A stretch of 50,369 bases of DNA, from assembly GCF_003957745.1 (NCBI RefSeq), contig NZ_CP020374.1:1-50369 (forward strand), written 5' to 3'. Shown here piece after piece: positions 25,085-32,190 of the stretch. The DNA comes from Shewanella khirikhana. Its GTDB lineage: Bacteria > Pseudomonadota > Gammaproteobacteria > Enterobacterales > Shewanellaceae. The stretch's first letter is position 1. Every line of letters starts with the position of its first letter. Made by a program: the position numbers and the translations under genes. The notes below the pieces were generated by a model, which saw only the letters and a program-made list of their open reading frames with translations, ran no database searches and was not told where the DNA came from.

Positions 25085-25235
25085 CTACATCCTCTTGATT
25101 GAGTTGCTGACGGTAGTCAGCGAGCCTCGCAGAGCAGGATACGTTGAGCATCCCCGAAGGGATGCGAATAAGTGAAAAGTAAAGTCATGTACGCGATTTA
25201 TCGCGGTACATGTACTTTACACATCCTGCCCAGTT
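25085..25235 (+). other. oriT: Origin of transfer, RP4-like, with nic site
   Basis: The region reproduces the RP4 oriT plan. An imperfect inverted repeat GTAAAGTCATGTACGCGA (25179-25196) faces TCGCGGTACATGTACTTTAC (25201-25220), followed at once by CATCCTGCCC. By the RP4 rule (ATCCTG^C), nicking would fall between 25228 and 25229 on this strand. On the traJ side lie GCATCCC/GGGATGC (25148-25165), a segment that reads CTCAACG...ATCCTGCTCTGCGAGGCT on the other strand as in RP4, and GCTGAC/GTCAGC (25106-25121). TraJ and TraK genes flank it. The exact cleavage base is inferred from RP4. Confidence 0.92.
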
Positions 25236-25436
25236 TAAAAGACATCTTACACCAAGGTTAGAGCACGAACAAATAACGGACACACTTCGTTTATCGCTTG
25301 AACTTGGGAAATGGGGTGATAAACTGCGTAAAAACGCCGTTTCACTTGCATTTCAAGCGGTTTGTACCAAGTAAATCAGTTACAAATCAGTGATAAACAG
25401 TCATAAAAACACGGTAAATACGGAAAAGAGATTTAT
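25236..25436. promoter_or_regulatory. oriT-traK intergenic region, probable TraK-binding and promoter DNA
   Basis: AT-rich non-coding stretch between nic and traK. In RP4 the equivalent stretch is wrapped by TraK. It contains repeated TTACAAATCAGT-like words and runs of A that would bend DNA. Promoters for leftward traJ and rightward traK should lie here, but I could not fix their boxes with confidence. Confidence 0.45.
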
Positions 25437-25757
25437 ATGGATAAAGGCGTCAGCGGCATTGACCAATGGTTTGCTAGTCGAACTGAAAAAGACAAAAAAC
25501 GCCGAAAAAGCGGGTGGGTACTTTTTTTGGCAGTATCAGATGAAGTCTTTGCGGCACTGGATTCTGGATATAACATGAAAGTGATCCATGAATACCTAAC
25601 AGATCAAGGAAAGCTACAGTGCTCGTATGACACGTTTCGCGGGTATGTGAAAAAGTACAAGCAAAAACCAATTAGACCAGTGGCCGCCGCTCCTGCGCCC
25701 AATAAACCGAAAAAATTTGAATTTAATCCTAAGCCCCAAAAAAGCGAATTAATTTAA
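25437..25757 (+). CDS. traK: TraK oriT-binding protein
   Basis: Relaxosome accessory protein that in RP4 binds and bends the leading side of oriT. It has 106 residues; RP4 TraK has about 134. The shared pattern is SGIDQWFASRTEKDKKRRKSGWVLFLAVSDEVFAALDSGYNMKVIHEYLTDQGKLQCSYDTFRGYVKKY, then a Pro/Ala/Lys linker and a final FEFNPKPQKSELI, like the FTFNPTP ending of RP4. I chose ATG 25437, which gives the conserved N-terminus. It starts the rightward traK-L-M operon. Confidence 0.93.
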   Translation: MDKGVSGIDQWFASRTEKDKKRRKSGWVLFLAVSDEVFAALDSGYNMKVIHEYLTDQGKLQCSYDTFRGYVKKYKQKPIRPVAAAPAPNKPKKFEFNPKPQKSELI

Positions 25758-25766
25758 GGTGAATCC

Positions 25767-26492
25767 ATGAGCAAAATTCATATAGTTCTGCAAGGTAAAG
25801 GCGGTGTAGGCAAATCATTAGTGGCCTCGCTAATTGCTCAATACAAAACAGCCCAGCTAGACAAAGTGACTTGTATTGATACCGACCCTGTTAACGCCAC
25901 ATTTGCCAGTTACAAAGAATTAAATGTAGACACTTTTAAAATTATTGAAAACGACGAAATTAATATTCGCAGTTTTGACGCGCTTATTGAAAGAATCGCG
26001 CAAACTGAAAATGATATAATCATTGATAACGGCGCTAGCTCTTTTGTACCTTTATCAAACTATATTATTCAAAATGGAATAGCGGATATCATCCAGGAAC
26101 TCGGCCATGAGTTAATTATTCATACTATTATTACAGGCGGCCAGGCTTTATCTGATACTTTGAATGGCTTTGTCTCCCTAGTAAATCAATATCCTGAAAA
26201 CTGCTCCTTTGTTGTTTGGTTAAACCCTTATTGGGGAGCGATTGAGGCCGAGGGAAAACATTTTGAGAATATGAAAGCCTATACAGTAAATAAAGAAAAA
26301 GTATCAGCTATTATCGAGCTACCAGCTTTAAAAAAAGAAACGTTTGGCCGTGATTTTGAAGATATGTTGCGTGATAAAAAAACATTTAACGAAGCAATTA
26401 ACGATGAATCCCTAACAATTATGAATCGTCAGCGTTTAAAAATGCTAAAAATGGATATTTTCAAGTTAATCACAGCGGCTTCAATAATATGA
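25767..26492 (+). CDS. traL: TraL ParA-like ATPase of the transfer region
   Basis: MinD/ParA-type P-loop ATPase, 241 residues, the length of RP4 TraL. It begins MSKIHIVLQGKGGVGKSLVASLIAQYK with deviant Walker A GKGGVGKS at residues 10-17. Strong family blocks are CIDTDPVNATFASYKELNV, IIDNGASSFVPLSNYIIQN, FVVWLNPYWGAIEAEGK and ESLTIMNRQRLKMLK. It overlaps traM by four bases. The precise role in transfer is unknown, though association of the relaxosome with the membrane is a reasonable guess. Base composition is markedly AT-rich. Confidence 0.94.
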   Translation: MSKIHIVLQGKGGVGKSLVASLIAQYKTAQLDKVTCIDTDPVNATFASYKELNVDTFKIIENDEINIRSFDALIERIAQTENDIIIDNGASSFVPLSNYIIQNGIADIIQELGHELIIHTIITGGQALSDTLNGFVSLVNQYPENCSFVVWLNPYWGAIEAEGKHFENMKAYTVNKEKVSAIIELPALKKETFGRDFEDMLRDKKTFNEAINDESLTIMNRQRLKMLKMDIFKLITAASII

Positions 26493-26926
26493 ACAAAGAA
26501 TTAGAGAAAGTTATTCAAGATATTGCCAACATCCATAATATCAGTATTGGGCGTGACGATCCGATATTGATTTTGTACACAATGAACGAATTATTGCTTA
26601 AGAGAGCGGCAGAAATACAAGAAAATCAATTGAAAGTATTTCATGAAGAGATTCAGCTTTCAATGAAACAATTGAGCGAAGAATCTAAGGATAAGGCTGA
26701 AAAGGTTATTTCTGCTGCGTTAAATGCCAGCCGCGCTAATATAGAACGCGCAACCAGTGAACAAATTGATAGTTTTAATAATCAATTAACCAAATCACTA
26801 ATTGAGTTTAAAACTATTTTATCTAATGAAAACTCAAAAGGAATGCAGTTAGCTAAATTTAGTATGATTAGCTCTGTGTTTACACTGGCTGCCGCTGTGA
26901 TTCTTGTAGCTGTCAGTATCACCTAA
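26489..26926 (+). CDS. traM: TraM-like transfer protein
   Basis: Third gene of the traKLM operon, 145 residues, matching RP4 TraM in place and plan. It has a long amphipathic/coiled-coil region (residues 30-115, rich in Glu, Lys, Gln and Leu) and one C-terminal membrane helix (MISSVFTLAAAVILVAVSIT). The start overlaps the traL stop. It would be a tail-anchored inner-membrane protein. It is AT-rich, as is traL. It converges with the regulator gene at 26950. Confidence 0.88.
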   Translation: MNKELEKVIQDIANIHNISIGRDDPILILYTMNELLLKRAAEIQENQLKVFHEEIQLSMKQLSEESKDKAEKVISAALNASRANIERATSEQIDSFNNQLTKSLIEFKTILSNENSKGMQLAKFSMISSVFTLAAAVILVAVSIT

Positions 26927-26949
26927 AAAGCAGGGTTGTTCTGAGTTCA

Positions 26950-27219
26950 TTACTTGGCGCGAGATTCATTTGTGGCATCTATGAGTTCTTGATGGATCGT
27001 CCACTTTTCGTTTATCACAGCCAGTGCTTCATCAAACTTCGAATCTTTTAAGTCATTGGCCGTGTATGCCATTGACTTGCTATGCCCCAGCACCAAATAA
27101 GCTCTTAACGCATCAATTTTTCTATCGCTGGTGAACTTTGTGAAGCGTAGTAAACACTGAAACTGCTTGTCAGATACCTGGCCTTGGATCAAACGATGAA
27201 TCAAGCGACGATTCTGCAT
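26950..27219 (-). CDS. KorA/PapB-like small transcriptional regulator
   Basis: Protein of 89 residues from the ATG at 27219; AGGGGGT is seven bases upstream, which favours this over GTG 27225. The part VSDKQFQCLLRFTKFTSDRKIDALRAYLVLGHSKSMAYTANDLKDSKFDEALAVINEKW follows the pattern of KorA/TrfB and PapB-type HTH proteins (helix, YLV.G.S...., then the recognition helix). It probably represses plasmid promoters. It lies two codons from the upstream small gene and is probably co-transcribed with it. Confidence 0.7.
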   Translation of the reverse strand: MQNRRLIHRLIQGQVSDKQFQCLLRFTKFTSDRKIDALRAYLVLGHSKSMAYTANDLKDSKFDEALAVINEKWTIHQELIDATNESRAK

Positions 27220-27224
27220 ACCCA

Positions 27225-27461
27225 CTACCCCCTATTAACCAGGGGTAATTCAAGTTCCCTAAAACAATACGCGGTGTTAATCGATGCTAAGTTGTCTCGC
27301 CGTTCTCGATGAGCCAAACTCTGATCATTTCGAATTTTCCGCTCTGCTCCAGACGCTTGTATTTCTAACGTTTCTATACACTTACTTGCCCTAAATTTGC
27401 GGATCCAATACCAATCTAGCTCGTTTAGAGTACTGCACTGTAAAAAATCCATTCCATGCAT
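27225..27461 (-). CDS. Small protein, possibly Hha/YmoA-like
   Basis: A 78-residue protein whose stop overlaps the region just before the regulator start. The segment DWYWIRKFRASKCIETLEIQ...AHRERRDNLASIN can be lined up by eye with Hha/YmoA (DYLMRLRRCQTIDTLE...AADHRLAELTMN). Hha proteins bind H-NS, and an hns gene lies just upstream on the same strand. The likeness is weak and the gene may be something else. AAAAGGGC precedes the ATG; a second ATG is at codon 4. Confidence 0.5.
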   Translation of the reverse strand: MHGMDFLQCSTLNELDWYWIRKFRASKCIETLEIQASGAERKIRNDQSLAHRERRDNLASINTAYCFRELELPLVNRG

Positions 27462-27533
27462 GCCCTTTTATAAAAATTCAACTATCCCCGCCCAAGTTGA
27501 CAGGGATAGCCGATATTTTGCCAACCTTGCCGA

Positions 27534-27938
27534 TTAAATTAGGAAATCTTCCAAAGCTGCACCGCCTTCTACGGCATTCCGAAATGCCGTAGGTGTACGC
27601 CCCTGACCTGTCCAGATAACTTCCTGGCCATCTACGACGATTTTGTATTTAGCTGGTCGAGGTGCTCGCTTCTTACTTGCGGATTTAGCTGTTATAAGAC
27701 CTAAATCCTCTACTGACAGCCCAATTTCATCCATTTGCTTACGAATAGCTTCAATTCTAGCGTTTCGTTCCGCGTTGGCTTTCAACTCTTCCTCAGCCTC
27801 GGCTTCACGATCAGCAATAATTGTCTCTAACTTCGCAAGCAATTTACACAACTGCTCAACTGGTAGATCTTTGACTGCTGCTTTCAAACGGCGCCCGTGT
27901 GTTAACATTTCAAGAAACTCATTCATACTTTTTTCCAT
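27534..27938 (-). CDS. hns: H-NS-family nucleoid protein
   Basis: Plasmid H-NS paralogue, 134 residues. The N-terminal oligomerisation helices (EFLEMLTHGRRLKAAVKDLPVEQLCKLLAKLETIIADREAEAEEE) lead to a linker and a DNA-binding domain RPAKYKIVVDGQEVIWTGQGRTPTAFRNAV ending ALEDFLI. The WTGQGRTP loop holds the QGR minor-groove hook. Plasmid H-NS often silences AT-rich genes and limits the cost of the plasmid to its host. A dyad CTATCCC/GGGATAG at 27482-27509 follows and may end the transcript. Confidence 0.95.
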   Translation of the reverse strand: MEKSMNEFLEMLTHGRRLKAAVKDLPVEQLCKLLAKLETIIADREAEAEEELKANAERNARIEAIRKQMDEIGLSVEDLGLITAKSASKKRAPRPAKYKIVVDGQEVIWTGQGRTPTAFRNAVEGGAALEDFLI

Positions 27939-27953
27939 AATAGTTAAATAAGC

Positions 27954-28574
27954 TTACGATTGGGTTTGCAAATACGTCTGCCAAACTCTTTTTACAGTTG
28001 CTTTACTGCATCCTGCTTTTTGTGCCGTTAAAGAGATTGACTCTCCAGATTTTCGCAATGCAACAATGAAGCTATGCAGTTGCACATTCGCTTTTCGTCC
28101 TTTAAATTTCCCTCCTTCCTTGGCTTGCTCAATTCCCTGTCGTTGGCGCTCTCGCCGATCTTCGTAGTCATCCCTCGCAGCTTGAAGCGCCAGGCGTAAA
28201 AGCAAATTCTGAATAGCGTCCAAAACAATCTGGGCAACACCACTAGAATCATCAACCAATTCAGACAAATCCACAACACCAGGTATGGACAGCTTTGCCC
28301 CTCGGTTCTTAATACTCTGGATCAGCTTTTCAGCATCCAGCAGCGGCAATCGGCTGATTCGATCCAACTTTTCCGCAATAACAACATCATTAGGCTGCAA
28401 ATCCGCAATCATGCGGAGTAGTTCAGGTCGATCTGCACGAGCTCCCGAGGCTTTTTCTCTGTATATCCCTGCAACATAGTAACCTTTGGCCTTTGCGTCA
28501 GAAACAAGCCTTTCCTGCCGCTCAAGGTCTTGGCTCTCTGAACTAACACGCATATAGATTCTAGCAACTTTCAT
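27954..28574 (-). CDS. Serine resolvase/invertase
   Basis: Small serine recombinase, 206 residues from the ATG at 28574 (MKVARIYMRVSSESQDLERQ). The catalytic Ser10-Ser11 region YMRVSSESQ is followed by GIYREKASGARADRPELLRMI, VIAEKLDRISRL (catalytic Arg/Asp loop) and a C-terminal HTH (GESISLTAQKAGCSKATVKRVW). The extension to 28646 has an improbable Trp-rich start and is rejected. Being next to partition genes and not to inverted repeats of a transposon, it is likely a multimer resolution enzyme. The res site is not clear; the AT-rich gap upstream (28575-28724) is a candidate. Confidence 0.92.
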   Translation of the reverse strand: MKVARIYMRVSSESQDLERQERLVSDAKAKGYYVAGIYREKASGARADRPELLRMIADLQPNDVVIAEKLDRISRLPLLDAEKLIQSIKNRGAKLSIPGVVDLSELVDDSSGVAQIVLDAIQNLLLRLALQAARDDYEDRRERQRQGIEQAKEGGKFKGRKANVQLHSFIVALRKSGESISLTAQKAGCSKATVKRVWQTYLQTQS

Positions 28575-28724
28575 TTTTATACCGCCGCAGCCTCCTAGCT
28601 CACTTGAGTATACCCAAAAAAGCCACCACAAAACCGCCAGGCTCAAATTAGATAAACCAACCTAAAAGAGCCACTTTAAAAAAGCAACTTAAAAGAGCCT
28701 TGGAGCATCATCAAAGTTCTTAAC

Positions 28725-28931
28725 TTAGTTCGCTTCCTGGTTGCCTTTAACAGCAACTGCCTCTTGAAGGATCCCAATAACTTCATCAAACCGTTGAACA
28801 TCAATGATACTTTTTTGACCCTGTTGATCGATTATAAAGCCCTGTGAACGCTCTTGTTTAGTGGTAGCTAAAAGTTCTTCAATATCTTGAAGAGATAGTG
28901 TCAAAACATCACTGAGTACATTTAATTCCAT
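28725..28931 (-). CDS. Small protein, 68 aa, faintly Phd-like
   Basis: Short acidic protein with a strong GGGAGGT before its ATG, five bases after the phosphoribosyltransferase stop. The middle (QGFIIDQQGQKSIIDVQRFDEVIGILQEA) recalls the C-terminal half of Phd/YefM antitoxins, where a short beta pair is followed by a helix with E..I..L, but it has no partner toxin of known type beside it. It belongs to the parA-parB-PRTase transcript. Function unknown. Confidence 0.6.
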   Translation of the reverse strand: MELNVLSDVLTLSLQDIEELLATTKQERSQGFIIDQQGQKSIIDVQRFDEVIGILQEAVAVKGNQEAN

Positions 28932-28936
28932 TTCGA

Positions 28937-30187
28937 TTACCTCCCAAGGGTTCGCCCCCCACGTTTTTTCTTATCTTGCTTCAGTTCTTGTTCTTGCTTT
29001 TTTATCGGTGCTTGATGTTGTCGCTTTGCCTGCTGTAACGAATCCCAATTATCGGCTAGTTCGGGATTTTGTGCCCTCATCTTCCTTGTTGCCAGCTCTT
29101 CAACCCGCATCGAATACAACCCTATACCTTCTTTAATTTCGATGACAATCTCCAAGCGACTTTGAAGAGTCTGTAACCGGCTTTTCTGCTGTATTAGGGA
29201 AAGTTTCCAGGTATTGCGGGTTCTGGGCATAGAAAAGAAACCGGGGTGACTCGACTGCGTTTGTTGTAATCGCATCCGCTGCTGGTCAATCAAGTTTACT
29301 AAGCGAGTCTCGACACTTTCTACCTGACGATGTTTGGCCTCAGTATAGATGGCCAGCATTTCCTGATAGTTCTGCTCAACCTTTACCCCCGAACGTCCCT
29401 CGCCTCTTGAGCTCGTCGGCGCTTCAATTCGGTTCGCACCCAATCGCTCGATTCCTTCATGTCTTGCCGCAAGAATTCTTTCTCGGATAGCGTCAACACT
29501 CTTGGCTGATTTGAGGTGTCCAGCTTCACCTTGCGTGAGTTTGTCGATCTCATAACCAAACGTCTCCAACCAAAATTGATTCATACCCGAACTATGCTTG
29601 CTTTCTATAGAGGCCAGCATGGAAATCTTGACAGGGAGCTTAAGGGTGCCTTCGTGTGCAGTCATAACAGCAGCAGCTACAACTTTACCACCTCTGTTCT
29701 CTACATAGCCTCGTAAAGAGGCTACCGTCCCCCCCATTGTCAATGTGTCATCAACAATCAGGTACTTTTGCCCCTGCGTGACCTCTCCCTCAAATGTAGG
29801 ATTAAACGCAAGACGATGGTCAGCACCAGAATCCGTTCGACCAACCTTAACGCTTTGTATGATGTTTAGCGATACGTCCAGACCCAACCTATCAGCAAGC
29901 ACCTCTGCCATTGCAAGTGGTATTTTGTTATTGCCGGATGCCTCGACAGCTAAAACAGGCAAAACCACGGGCTTACAGTCCCCTATTCGCTCCCTGATAG
30001 CCTCCACCGTTTCATCAATAAGAAGCCTATGTACCAGCTCGAAGGCCGCAGGCATATTGCCAGACTTAGCCGCCACGTACTCGGGCTCGTTCTTCAACGC
30101 CCCCAAGTCGCCATTTCTTATCACTTCGGGGAAATCGTCCCAAGGTGCTCGCTCACCAATCCCGAGTTTATTCAAGACTCCTCCCAT
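28937..30187 (-). CDS. Phosphoribosyltransferase-domain fusion protein
   Basis: Protein of 416 residues from the ATG at 30187; the earlier ATG at 30268 lies inside parB in another frame and gives an unlikely Leu/Cys/Trp start. Residues 45-210 form a type I PRTase fold. The PRPP loop reads KYLIVDDTLTMGGTVASLRG near residues 138-157, with an upstream substrate loop (PVLAVEASGNNKIPLAMAEVLADRL) and a flexible SVKVGRTDSGADHR. The C-terminal third is a basic coiled coil (VESVETRLVNLIDQQRMRLQQ to QEQELKQDKKKRGGRTLGR). The substrate is unknown. It is the third gene of the par operon, where enzymes of this kind are not a standard part. Confidence 0.82.
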   Translation of the reverse strand: MGGVLNKLGIGERAPWDDFPEVIRNGDLGALKNEPEYVAAKSGNMPAAFELVHRLLIDETVEAIRERIGDCKPVVLPVLAVEASGNNKIPLAMAEVLADRLGLDVSLNIIQSVKVGRTDSGADHRLAFNPTFEGEVTQGQKYLIVDDTLTMGGTVASLRGYVENRGGKVVAAAVMTAHEGTLKLPVKISMLASIESKHSSGMNQFWLETFGYEIDKLTQGEAGHLKSAKSVDAIRERILAARHEGIERLGANRIEAPTSSRGEGRSGVKVEQNYQEMLAIYTEAKHRQVESVETRLVNLIDQQRMRLQQTQSSHPGFFSMPRTRNTWKLSLIQQKSRLQTLQSRLEIVIEIKEGIGLYSMRVEELATRKMRAQNPELADNWDSLQQAKRQHQAPIKKQEQELKQDKKKRGGRTLGR

Positions 30188-30206
30188 TTTTATCAGGCGA
30201 GGGGCT

Positions 30207-30569
30207 CTACTTTTTTGCAGCAATGTTTTCCAACATAGCAGTAAGTCTGACTGAGCCAACGCTTTCAACCAGCTTAGAAATTGCTATATCAAAGGTTTCC
30301 TGGTCGCTTTTAGAGCCGATAGCCTGACCTAGTTCAGCCAGAAGCTCATCCATACCTACTCGAATTTTAATATTTTTCTGGATGACATAGGGGGAACGCT
30401 TCCGGTTTTGCCGACGAGCAAATCCCATACTCTCTGATTGCGCCTCAATTTCTCTTAACTGCCTGTCACTCAATGGTTCTTGCGGAATCCGTACAGATTT
30501 TTCCAATACAGCTTCAAGGGAAATATCATCCTCGGCACCAATAACTATTTTCTGGCGTGTGTTAGTCAT
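30207..30569 (-). CDS. parB: ParB-type partition partner (small)
   Basis: Second gene of the partition operon, 120 residues from the ATG at 30569 (GGGGGAA six bases upstream), overlapping parA by eight bases. It is too small for a full ParB. It carries a basic stretch (FARRQNRKRSPYVIQKNIKIRVGMDELLAELG), perhaps the DNA-binding part, and a helical tail. Type Ib partition systems pair a ParA ATPase with a small DNA-binding ParB of this kind. The call rests on position and size rather than on a recognised motif. Confidence 0.68.
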   Translation of the reverse strand: MTNTRQKIVIGAEDDISLEAVLEKSVRIPQEPLSDRQLREIEAQSESMGFARRQNRKRSPYVIQKNIKIRVGMDELLAELGQAIGSKSDQETFDIAISKLVESVGSVRLTAMLENIAAKK

Positions 30570-31254
30570 GACTTCCCCCAATCAACATACGTTTTACATC
30601 ATTCGCATATGCTTTAGCATTACTTGCAGCTTTATCAATACCCGATACTAAAGTCGGATCTAAATCATTGACTATACCGCCATAACTACGAACCGCTCTA
30701 AAAGCTTCTCTATCAATTAACGACGAGTCCAGGATATGTACCCCGTTGTCGATAAAATCTTGTTTAATTAGTTTCAGCAAGCGGGTTTGAATAGCAGCGC
30801 TTGTACGAGTCAACAGGATACAACACGGGATTTTCCGACCTAGCAATCGACCTTGTTTTCGTATCAGCCCAATAGTTCTAGCAGCTTCTGCAGCATCATC
30901 CTCGGACGCCTGGCAAGGAACAATAACCAAATCAGCGCGGCTAATAGCCTGAGTTACAGCAAAGTTAGCTGTTCCCTCTAGGTCAACCAATACAAACTGA
31001 GTCGTCGAGCTGGCAGCATCGATATCATCCAAGACCGTCTCTTCATTGGATTTTTCAATCAAAACCAGATTTTTGGGGCACCCGTCTTTTTTCGCCCAGC
31101 CTGCACTATGCTGGTTAGGGTCTGTATCAATCAGGGTAACTTTAATATCACTATTTGATAGTGATGCCTGACGACACAACTCACCGACCAGTGTTACACA
31201 AGCCGTCGTCTTACCAGCCCCACCTTTACTCTGTGCAAACGCAATTACGGCCAT
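30562..31254 (-). CDS. parA: ParA partition ATPase
   Basis: Deviant Walker A ATPase, 230 residues, with no N-terminal HTH (type Ib, also like VirC1). KGGAGKTT is at residues 10-17, followed by VTLIDTDPNQHSAGWAKKDG (Walker A') and FVLVDLEGTANFAVTQAISRADLVIVPCQ (Walker B). It would drive plasmid segregation with the overlapping parB-like gene. The gene begins six bases from a region packed with TAGCTAGC palindromes, which probably serve as operator and centromere. Confidence 0.92.
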   Translation of the reverse strand: MAVIAFAQSKGGAGKTTACVTLVGELCRQASLSNSDIKVTLIDTDPNQHSAGWAKKDGCPKNLVLIEKSNEETVLDDIDAASSTTQFVLVDLEGTANFAVTQAISRADLVIVPCQASEDDAAEAARTIGLIRKQGRLLGRKIPCCILLTRTSAAIQTRLLKLIKQDFIDNGVHILDSSLIDREAFRAVRSYGGIVNDLDPTLVSGIDKAASNAKAYANDVKRMLIGGSHD

Positions 31255-31285
31255 CTTCGCTACTCCATGTTATTTAAAACACAAC

Positions 31286-31412
31286 AAACCTAGCTAGCTA
31301 TACTATATAAACCTAGCTAGCTATACCATATAAACCTAGCTAGCTATACTGTAGCGCATTAGCTAGCCGCACTCAAGATAGCTAGCTATCAAAATAGTGA
31401 ATAGCTAGCTAT
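31286..31412. repeat. TAGCTAGC repeat cluster: probable parS/operator
   Basis: Three tandem 23-bp repeats (31286-31308, 31309-31331, 31332-31354) begin AAACCTAGCTAGCTATAC and differ by one to three bases at the end. Three more TAGCTAGC cores follow at 31360-31367, 31377-31390 (GATAGCTAGCTATC) and 31401-31412. Each core is a palindrome. The 23-bp period, about two helical turns, puts the sites on one face. Lying directly upstream of parA, they look like the partition centromere and autoregulatory operator. Confidence 0.85.
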
Positions 31413-31525
31413 ACTATCGAGCGGATAGCCATTTACTTGAATTCCAGGACATAAATCCCAATGTAATAGGAGTGCGTTATTGCACATGGTGATCCAATTT
31501 TACACTTATTCATCTGAGGTGATTT

Positions 31526-31756
31526 ATGTCAGACAACGACTACAACGTATACCAAGACACCGACGGAACATGGAAGGGTAAGCGGCAAGACGCTACAAGG
31601 GCTAGCGTGACAGGTACAACTCAAAAAGAAGTTTTTGAAAGGACTAGAGAACTCGCGCAAAAAGCTCAATCCGAAGTTTCAATTCATCGTGGTGATAATG
31701 GCCAGATCCGTGCCAAACACAGCTACGGCAATGATCCGAAGAATACCAAAGGATAA
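31526..31756 (+). CDS. DUF2188-like small protein
   Basis: Protein of 76 residues with GAGGTGA before the ATG. YNVYQDTDGTWKGKRQDATRASVTGTTQKEVFERTRELAQKAQSEVSIHRGDNGQIRAKHSYGNDP follows the DUF2188 pattern (strand with W, then helix, then strand ending H.Y..DP). Members are found on plasmids and phages; the function is unknown. It is transcribed away from parA and is flanked on both sides by TAGCTAGC palindromes, so it may be under the same partition regulator. Confidence 0.8.
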   Translation: MSDNDYNVYQDTDGTWKGKRQDATRASVTGTTQKEVFERTRELAQKAQSEVSIHRGDNGQIRAKHSYGNDPKNTKG

Positions 31757-31761
31757 ATAAA

Positions 31762-31779
31762 AATATAGCTAGCTATATT
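31762..31779. repeat. Isolated 18-bp TAGCTAGC palindrome
   Basis: AATATAGCTAGCTATATT is a perfect palindrome and the seventh copy of the par-region core. It stands alone five bases after the DUF2188-gene stop, about 350 bp from the main cluster. Confidence 0.8.
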
Positions 31780-31834
31780 CAGTGTTAGTGATAAAAGCCC
31801 CGGATGGCGCCGGTGGCTTTTATCACTAACACTG
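31780..31834. terminator. Large hairpin with 20-bp perfect arms
   Basis: Arms at 31780-31799 and 31815-31834 (right arm GGCTTTTATCACTAACACTG) are perfectly complementary. The 15-base loop contains CCGG...CCGG and can pair as well. It lies between the convergent DUF2188 gene and small-gene operon, so it most simply acts as a bidirectional terminator, though it has no T-run. Confidence 0.65.
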
Positions 31835-31874
31835 ACGCTCCATAACAGCCTGAGCTTCTGCTTTCATCGCTCAT
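31785..31874 (-). CDS. Possible 29-aa peptide ending the small-gene operon
   Basis: After the repeated junction AAAGGAAACCG an ATG at 31874 opens a 29-codon frame (MSDESRSSGCYGASVLVIKA...). It runs through the large hairpin and stops in its far arm. Its start signal is as good as those of the other genes in the array, but the product is dominated by the hairpin. It may be a truncated remnant. Confidence 0.25.
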   Translation of the reverse strand: MSDESRSSGCYGASVLVIKATGAIRGFYH

Positions 31875-31886
31875 TATCGGTTTCCT

Positions 31887-32144
31887 TTAACTTGCGATCT
31901 TAAATGCCGGATGCAGGATTTCCCTGGTGCCACTGCAATCACAGGCTCTGATATATCCATCAGCCTCAAAAAGCGATGAGCGACGGGCGGCATCTACAAC
32001 CGCTTTTATGCGGTTCAGAGGGTGTACCACCTTTCCGCCTGACCGCGCATAAGCCGTTAAAAGCAAGTCAGGATCACCCGCCCACGCAGTATCAGCCCCA
32101 GTCTCTATCATCACGTCCTTCAAGTGCTGCGCTATCGAAGCCAT
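31887..32144 (-). CDS. Small unknown protein, 85 aa (array)
   Basis: Soluble small protein with GGGAA nine bases before the ATG. MASIAQHLKDVMIETGADTAWAGDPDLLLTAYARSGGKVVHPLNRIKAVVDAARRSSLFEADGYIRACDC shows an N-terminal helix and a possible C-x-C site near residue 68. It ends in the repeated AAGTTAAAGGAAACC junction. No family recognised. Confidence 0.6.
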   Translation of the reverse strand: MASIAQHLKDVMIETGADTAWAGDPDLLLTAYARSGGKVVHPLNRIKAVVDAARRSSLFEADGYIRACDCSGTREILHPAFKIAS

Positions 32145-32190
32145 ATACTGAATTCCCTTAACTTAATTCTCGTTACTCATATGTGAACCC

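Noticed and set aside
27954..28574. Transposon resolvase of a Tn3-type element
   Set aside because: No transposase and no terminal inverted repeats were seen around it; it sits in the stability region.
30188..30268. Upstream ATG start for the phosphoribosyltransferase at 30268
   Set aside because: Lies within parB in another frame and adds a Leu/Cys/Trp stretch unlike the following domain. The ATG at 30187 follows the parB stop.
31286..31412. CRISPR array
   Set aside because: The 23-bp units are directly tandem with no spacers and have palindromic cores; no cas genes. Fits an operator/centromere.
31286..31412. Replication iterons
   Set aside because: The repeats abut parA rather than the rep gene, there is no DnaA box nearby, and palindromic cores fit a partition site better.
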